Positions 14,230 through 18,726 of a stretch of 18,726 nt of DNA are shown here, piece by piece. The DNA lies in NCBI GenBank assembly GCA_964633465.1, contig CAZWGB010000024.1:1-18726 (forward strand), given 5' to 3'. This DNA is from DTSX01 sp964633465 (GTDB lineage: Bacteria > Pseudomonadota > Gammaproteobacteria > Steroidobacterales > UBA11654). The position numbers were made by a program, and so were the translations under genes. Numbering within the stretch: the stretch's first letter is position 1; each line of letters starts with the position of its first letter. Below the pieces are notes generated by a model. That model was not told where the DNA came from. It saw nothing but the letters and a program-made list of their open reading frames with translations, and did no database searches.

Positions 14230-14877
14230 TCAATCCTGAATTGTTGGCGTTTCCGTGTCTTGATTTGAGTCTACGGAAACAGGTTCGCTATCGTTACCCG
14301 ATAAATCCCGATTTCCTACTGAACGATCATCAAGTTCTAAATCCAGATCCATTGGTTCTTTTTTTTCAGGTAAATCTGGAAGCTCATCCAGTCTTTGCAA
14401 GCTGAAATAGTCAAGAAATTCAGGAGTAGTAGCAAACATTGCTGGTTTACCTGGAACATCGCGGTAACCAATGATTCTGATCCAGTTTCTTTCAGTTAAA
14501 GTCCGCATGATGCTAGTACTAACTGAGACGCCTCTTATCGCCTCTATATCACCTCTGGTTACCGGTTGTCGGTAAGCTATAATTGATAAGGTTTCTAGTA
14601 GTGCTCGTGAGTATCTTGGTGTCCTATCTGCAAACATAATATTAAGATAGTCGCCAATCTCACTTTTAGCCTGAATTCTATAACCACTTGCCACTTTGGC
14701 AATCTCAATATCTTTATCCTCATAATCTTTTTCAAGATCATTAATTGCAGACAAAATATCAGATTTGTTCATTTTCTCTTTGCTGTTGATTATTCTAAAG
14801 AGTTTGTCCACAGATAGTGGCTCATACGATGCCAACAAAATCGCTTCGATTACATTTTTTAATTTATCGTTATGCAT
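14230..14877 (-). CDS. scpB: Segregation and condensation protein B
   Basis: ScpB is the winged-helix (kite) dimer that binds ScpA and completes the SMC-ScpAB complex acting on chromosome organisation. From the chosen start the protein is 215 aa. It opens MHNDKLKNVIEAILLASYEP, the usual ScpB beginning, and contains the family hallmarks SRALLETLSIIAYRQPVTRGDIEAIRG and TTPEFLDYFSL. The last 40 or so residues are an acidic, Ser/Asp-rich tail, probably disordered. A longer reading from a GTG at 14907 would add ten residues and overlap scpA by 29 bases. I prefer the ATG at 14875-14877 because it matches the family start and falls one base after the scpA stop. Neither start has a clear Shine-Dalgarno. 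It ends 23 bases from the convergent ligase gene with no convincing terminator between. Confidence 0.93.
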   Translation of the reverse strand: MHNDKLKNVIEAILLASYEPLSVDKLFRIINSKEKMNKSDILSAINDLEKDYEDKDIEIAKVASGYRIQAKSEIGDYLNIMFADRTPRYSRALLETLSIIAYRQPVTRGDIEAIRGVSVSTSIMRTLTERNWIRIIGYRDVPGKPAMFATTPEFLDYFSLQRLDELPDLPEKKEPMDLDLELDDRSVGNRDLSGNDSEPVSVDSNQDTETPTIQD

Positions 14878-14878
14878 A

Positions 14879-15745
14879 CTAATGCTTGGTAGCTTTTTCA
14901 TTATCACTTAAAAGTGCTTTAACATGAATGACTCCGAAGGCTTTAGTTTGGACAATTTCTATTAGTGATTCTTTCATAAGTTCCAATATTGCAAGAAAAG
15001 TTACCACTAGGCCTGTTTTTTGTTCTTCGAAATCAAATAATTCTGTGAAATCAATAAAATCCTTATTTTTGAGTTTTTCTAGTATTGTAGCCATTCTCTC
15101 TCTAACTGATAATGGCTCTTTCAACATATGCAATGTTGTAAACATCTCAGCACGTTTCAATACTTCTTGAAATGAAAGCATTAGTTCTTGGAGTACAATT
15201 TCTGGAAGCTCAATCGGTTGTGCTAAATGACTTGATTCAACTCCAGTAATAAAAATATCCCTTTCTAGTCTTTGTAATTTATTTAACTCTTCAGATGCTG
15301 TTCGATAACGTTCATATTCAAGAAGTCGTCGAACCAATTCTGCTCTAGGGTCTTCTTCATCTTCAACCTCCTCAAATAATGGAAGCAGCATCTTAGATTT
15401 AATCTCTGCTAACATAGCAGCCATTAGTAAGTATTCTCCTGCCAACTCCAATTCCAATTCTTGCATCAAGTTAATGTAATTAACATATTGATCGGTAATA
15501 TCAGCTATTGGAACATCCAATATATTCAAATTCTGTTTCCTAATTAGATATAACAATAAGTCCAATGGACCTTCAAAAGTATCAAGAAAAACTTTAAGTG
15601 CAACCGGAGGTATATATAAATCACTTGGGAGCTGAGTAATCGATTCACCATCAACAATCGCAAATGGCATTTCAACTTGTTGCGGTTGATCTATTTTATT
15701 AGCTATATCTTGGTTTTTAATCAACTTTATATCAGGTTTATCCAT
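14879..15745 (-). CDS. scpA: Segregation and condensation protein A (kleisin)
   Basis: ScpA is the bacterial kleisin that bridges the two SMC heads and carries the ScpB dimer. It is 288 aa. The N-terminal extension MPFAIVDGESITQLPSDLYIPP (about residues 26-47) is, as I recall, usual in gammaproteobacterial ScpA. The core hallmark FEGPLDLLLYLIRKQNLNIL (about 56-75) follows, then ITDQYVNYI and the EYLLMAAMLAEIKSKMLLP helix that contacts the SMC neck. The C-terminal winged helix that would bind the SMC head cap is at about 200-288. It starts 17 bases after zipA and ends one base before scpB. Being in the same unit as smc places all three complex subunits under joint expression, though the Pseudomonas arrangement I know does not have scpA here. 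Confidence 0.95.
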   Translation of the reverse strand: MDKPDIKLIKNQDIANKIDQPQQVEMPFAIVDGESITQLPSDLYIPPVALKVFLDTFEGPLDLLLYLIRKQNLNILDVPIADITDQYVNYINLMQELELELAGEYLLMAAMLAEIKSKMLLPLFEEVEDEEDPRAELVRRLLEYERYRTASEELNKLQRLERDIFITGVESSHLAQPIELPEIVLQELMLSFQEVLKRAEMFTTLHMLKEPLSVRERMATILEKLKNKDFIDFTELFDFEEQKTGLVVTFLAILELMKESLIEIVQTKAFGVIHVKALLSDNEKATKH

Positions 15746-15762
15746 TCTGGTCTTAGCATATT

Positions 15763-16290
15763 TTATTCATTAAAAGTTAATAACTTATTTAAATCGTTGC
15801 GATCGATATTTTTTCCATTTTCATCAAGTATCCATGCGTCATAATTGGCACAAAGTCTTTGCATTGTTTCAAACATTTGATTAAGAATGATTAAATCAGT
15901 TTTAGGATCACTTGGCTGAAAAAAAAATGTGAACCCAGGAATGTCTTTATGTTCTTCTAAAGTTCCTGGTTCGATAAGATTTGCTACGTTGAAGAGTGTT
16001 TTATTTCCATCTTTCTTTTCAAATATCTGCATGTTGTTAAAAGATAAATTATTATTTTTAAACAACGTCATTACCTCATCAAAAGGTATATTACTTTTAA
16101 CTTTTGGTGAGAACCTTAAAGTAATGATTTGGTTTGATTTTTTATTAGAATATTGAGTATCGTTTATAACAAACTTATTATTTATTTTTATTTTTGAATG
16201 ATTTCTTTTGTTTATCAACAAGGGTTTAATCAGAAGTATAATGAGTGTAGCAAGTCCTATGGAAAGTAGGATCCAACTAATGTCTTTCAC
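15763..16290 (-). CDS. zipA: Cell division protein ZipA, short form
   Basis: ZipA anchors FtsZ polymers to the inner membrane at the division site. One N-terminal transmembrane helix is seen (about residues 5-27, ISWILLSIGLATLIILLIK). A basic stretch follows, and then the FtsZ-binding ZipA C-terminal domain from about residue 53, with MQIFEKKDGNKTLFNVANLI, EPGTLEEH, PGFTFFFQ and ending WILDENGKNI. The whole protein is 175 aa against 328 in E. coli; the long Pro/Gln-rich linker is reduced to about 25 residues. The start is GTG at 16288-16290, overlapping the smc stop as GTGA, which implies coupled translation. smc-zipA is the conserved gammaproteobacterial pair and supports the call, since ZipA sequences drift quickly. 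Confidence 0.9.
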   Translation of the reverse strand: MKDISWILLSIGLATLIILLIKPLLINKRNHSKIKINNKFVINDTQYSNKKSNQIITLRFSPKVKSNIPFDEVMTLFKNNNLSFNNMQIFEKKDGNKTLFNVANLIEPGTLEEHKDIPGFTFFFQPSDPKTDLIILNQMFETMQRLCANYDAWILDENGKNIDRNDLNKLLTFNE

Positions 16291-18726
16291 GTCGAACTAG
16301 ATTCTTCTGTGAGGGCTACTGCTTCATCCAAATCAACAGTCACTAGCCTTGAAACACCTGGCTCACTCATTGTGACACCAATAAGTTGATTGGTTAATTC
16401 CATTGTAGTTTTATTATGAGTAATCACTACAAATTGTACGTTGCCACTCATCTCTTTAACGATATCACAAAATCTAGCAACGTTAGTATCATCAAGTGGT
16501 GCATCAACCTCATCAAGCAAACAAAAAGGCGCTGGATTTAATTCAAATATGGAAAATAGCAATGCTACTGCAGTAAGTGCTTTTTCGCCTCCTGAAAGTA
16601 AATGAATGTTACTGTTCCTTTTTCCAGGTGGTCTTGCCATTACAAAGACACCGCCATCTAGTGCATCATTTTTTTCTAATTCAAGGTATGCTTTACCACC
16701 TTCAAATAAACGTGGAAAATGCTTTGTAAGACCTTTGTTTACTTTTTCAAAAGTCTCATTGAATCTTTTCATTGACTCATCATCTATTTGCTTTATAGCA
16801 CCATTCAATGTGTCTAACGCCCTATTCAGGTCATCGAATTGTGAGTCAAGATTTTCTTTTCTTTTGGATTCTTCTTCGTATTCATTTGAGGCTGCAAGAT
16901 TTATAGGTCCTAATCTTTCAATTGATCGTAATATTTTTTCTAATTCTTGTTCAAGTTCACTGACATTGAGTGTTTTAACAACTTTCTCACTAATGGATTT
17001 ATACGAATAACCATTCTCATATAACTGATCATCTAATCCTTCTTTCCTAACTTCTAATTCCCTAATTGAAAGTTTGTATTGTTCTAATGTTTCTCTGGCT
17101 TGATTAACTTCTGCATTTTTATTAGTTCGATCAATTTCATAATTCCTTAATGTAGTTTGAATTATTTCTAGTTGTTCTCTATAAGTATTCAAATTCTGCT
17201 CAGACTCCACGCTTTGATTCAATAAAGATTTTAGTTCTTTTTTCACCTTAGTTGTTGGATCTGATTTTTCTTTTGTTCCTTTTTTGATTTCTAACGATTT
17301 CGTCTTAATTTGTATTTTTTGTGATTCAAGACGATTCATAGCATTTTCTAAAGCAGACATTGTGGTTCTGTTAGACTCAGCTTGTAATTCAAGATTCTGC
17401 AATGAAGGTCTTTGGGTATTTATTTTTTGTTTGTATGTATTGATTTCATTAGATAAATCTATTTTTTGTTTATCTAATTGCTCTTTATCTATAGTTAGTC
17501 CATTTATTTTTTCTTTGGTAGAACTTAGATTTTCTTTTGATAATTCAATTTGACCTTCATTTTCAGCAATCTCTTGCTCTATAGTTTGAAATTTTTGGAT
17601 TAGAGCATCAAGTTTTTCACTGAGTTTATTAAGTCTATTTAAAATATTCTCAAAACTCTGCGGGTCAAAATATATTTTCGATTTCTCAATTTCTTTATTC
17701 AGTTGACCAAAAATTGACTTGGCTTCATGGAGATTTTTTATAGTTCTTTTTTGATCATCAATTTGTGTAAGTTGTTTGGACAAAACATTAATTTTAACTG
17801 ACTCTGTTTCAATGGTTGTGTTCAATTCATTGATTTGATTTGTGACTGATTCATTCTGCTCGTTAACACTCTGTAAAGTGTCTTCAAGCGAACTTAGACC
17901 TTGCTCTAAATTATTAACAACAGAGCTTGCTTTAGATATGGCTTGTTCTATTTTAGATAGTGAAGAAGATATTTGACTAATTTGAACTGAATCTTCTTTG
18001 TATTCTTTGTTTATTCTCTGAAGTTCTTTTTGAATTTCTTGGACGTTGACACTTTTTTGAGATTCAAGTTCTTTCTCATATTCAATTGATTGTTCTAGTC
18101 TGGCAATTTTTGATTGCAATTCAAAATGACCTTTTTGTGAATCATTAAAACTTTGTGTTGCTTCTGCATCTGTAACTCTTTGTTCTTCGATGTCAGCTTC
18201 GATTTTCCTTAATTCAGTTAAACTCTCATCAAAAGTATTTTGATGCTGCTTTACTTCTTCTTGGCAACTAGTTAATTCAGAAAGAAGACTGTTAATTTTG
18301 GTAAATAGCACTTCTGCATGAATTTCCTTTTCCCTCGTTTTATATTTTTTGTATCTTTTTGCAGCATTAGACTGAGTCTTGAGTCTTCGAAGTTGTTTTT
18401 CAATTTCTTCTCTTAAATCATTTAAACGATTTAAATTTTCTCTTGTGTTCTTTATCCTAGATTCAGTTTCCTTTCTTTTCTGTTTGTATTTAGAAACGCC
18501 CGATGCTTCTTCCAAAAAGACCCTCATGTCATCAGGTTTTGCCTCAATTAGTTTTGAGATTGTGTCTTGTTGAACGATTGCATAACTTCTTGGTCCAAGT
18601 CCAGTGCCTAGAAATAACGAGGTAATATCTTTTCTACGACATTTAGTACCATTAAGAAAATATTTAGATTGACCATCTCTGGTGACAACTCTTCTAGTCG
18701 ATATTTCATTATATTTGGAATACTCG
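16287..18726 (-). CDS. smc: Chromosome segregation protein SMC, apparently lacking the hinge (partial, N-terminus off the right edge)
   Basis: SMC is the ATPase that organises the chromosome with ScpA and ScpB. The reading frame stays open to the right edge, giving 812 residues; the internal ATG at 18527 is not the start. The fragment begins with EYSKYNEISTRRVVTRDG and YFLNGTKCRRKDI, typical of the N-terminal head, then GPRSYAIVQQDTI and FLEEASGVSKYK. Counted from that internal Met, the C-terminal head has LGPINLAA (539-546), the signature LLSGGEKA (643-650), Walker B CLLDEVDAPLDD (669-680) and VITHNK (701-706). The Walker A loop lies outside the window. Between about residues 15 and 500 all sequence is charged and coiled-coil-like; residues 150-495 have only about five glycines and no hinge-like globular segment. 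Adding about 90 missing residues gives about 900, against 1160-1190 in the family. The stop overlaps the zipA start. Confidence 0.95.
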   Translation of the reverse strand, partial: EYSKYNEISTRRVVTRDGQSKYFLNGTKCRRKDITSLFLGTGLGPRSYAIVQQDTISKLIEAKPDDMRVFLEEASGVSKYKQKRKETESRIKNTRENLNRLNDLREEIEKQLRRLKTQSNAAKRYKKYKTREKEIHAEVLFTKINSLLSELTSCQEEVKQHQNTFDESLTELRKIEADIEEQRVTDAEATQSFNDSQKGHFELQSKIARLEQSIEYEKELESQKSVNVQEIQKELQRINKEYKEDSVQISQISSSLSKIEQAISKASSVVNNLEQGLSSLEDTLQSVNEQNESVTNQINELNTTIETESVKINVLSKQLTQIDDQKRTIKNLHEAKSIFGQLNKEIEKSKIYFDPQSFENILNRLNKLSEKLDALIQKFQTIEQEIAENEGQIELSKENLSSTKEKINGLTIDKEQLDKQKIDLSNEINTYKQKINTQRPSLQNLELQAESNRTTMSALENAMNRLESQKIQIKTKSLEIKKGTKEKSDPTTKVKKELKSLLNQSVESEQNLNTYREQLEIIQTTLRNYEIDRTNKNAEVNQARETLEQYKLSIRELEVRKEGLDDQLYENGYSYKSISEKVVKTLNVSELEQELEKILRSIERLGPINLAASNEYEEESKRKENLDSQFDDLNRALDTLNGAIKQIDDESMKRFNETFEKVNKGLTKHFPRLFEGGKAYLELEKNDALDGGVFVMARPPGKRNSNIHLLSGGEKALTAVALLFSIFELNPAPFCLLDEVDAPLDDTNVARFCDIVKEMSGNVQFVVITHNKTTMELTNQLIGVTMSEPGVSRLVTVDLDEAVALTEESSST

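Noticed and set aside
14214..14239. Possible bidirectional terminator between the convergent ligase and scpB genes
   Set aside because: Only TCAGG / CCTGA (5 bp) pairs, over a 16-base loop and with no T-run, which is too weak to call.
16606..17010. Plus-strand open frame opposite the smc C-terminal half
   Set aside because: It is antisense to the SMC signature region; the Ser/Phe-rich product is what the complement of Glu/Lys-rich codons yields.
16287..18726. Interpretation of the smc product as RecN, SbcC or MukB
   Set aside because: The head motifs (FLGTGLGPRSYAIV, EEASGVSKYK, LGPINLAA, LLSGGEKALTA) and the zipA/scpA/scpB context are specific to SMC, and there is no CxxC hook.
1..18726. 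tRNA, rRNA, CRISPR array, insertion sequence or prophage genes
   Set aside because: I saw no cloverleaf or rRNA segments, no regularly spaced direct repeats, no transposase or integrase motifs, and no paired terminal repeats around the accessory block.

Overview
The window looks like chromosomal DNA from a low-GC gammaproteobacterium. Single 60-base lines I counted give 35% G+C in gyrA and 38% in the HAD phosphatase gene. The gene order gyrA-serC-...-pheA-aroA-cmk-rpsA-ihfB, with ubiG-phosphatase-SDR divergent from gyrA, is the arrangement known from Pseudomonas and other Gammaproteobacteria. ZipA and the N-terminally extended ScpA also point to that class. I cannot name a genus. The short spacers and low GC would suit a streamlined, perhaps marine or symbiotic, lineage, but that is inference.

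Region 1 (1-9645, minus strand) is one tightly packed set of genes read from gyrA towards ihfB: gyrA, serC, serA, pheA, aroA, cmk, rpsA, ihfB (cut by the left edge). Gaps are 2-39 bases, so it is probably one long transcription unit with possible internal promoters. It joins DNA topology (gyrA, ihfB), translation (rpsA), CMP recycling (cmk), serine synthesis (serA, serC) and the aromatic pathway (aroA, pheA). PheA has only the prephenate dehydratase and ACT domains.

Region 2 (9646-9795) is a divergent promoter region. The two candidate -35 boxes are the arms of an inverted repeat, and a stem-loop lies in the gyrA leader.

Region 3 (9796-11917, plus strand) is ubiG, a HAD phosphatase best read as MupP, and a YciK-type short-chain dehydrogenase. 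Together they serve ubiquinone synthesis and, probably, peptidoglycan recycling.

Region 4 (11918-14206) looks accessory. It holds a decayed DUF4116-repeat gene on the minus strand (stop codon plus frameshift, about 50% GC), an AT-rich spacer, and a divergent NAD+-dependent DNA ligase whose composition (48% in the line counted) is well above that of the core genes.

Region 5 (14230-18726, minus strand) is smc-zipA-scpA-scpB, the whole SMC-ScpAB chromosome-organising complex plus the division protein ZipA. Two things stand out. scpA and scpB occupy the place after zipA where ligA sits in Pseudomonas. The SMC protein appears to have no hinge domain: its middle is continuous coiled-coil-like sequence and the projected full length is only about 900 residues. 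The hinge-less SMC is the best candidate here for something undescribed.
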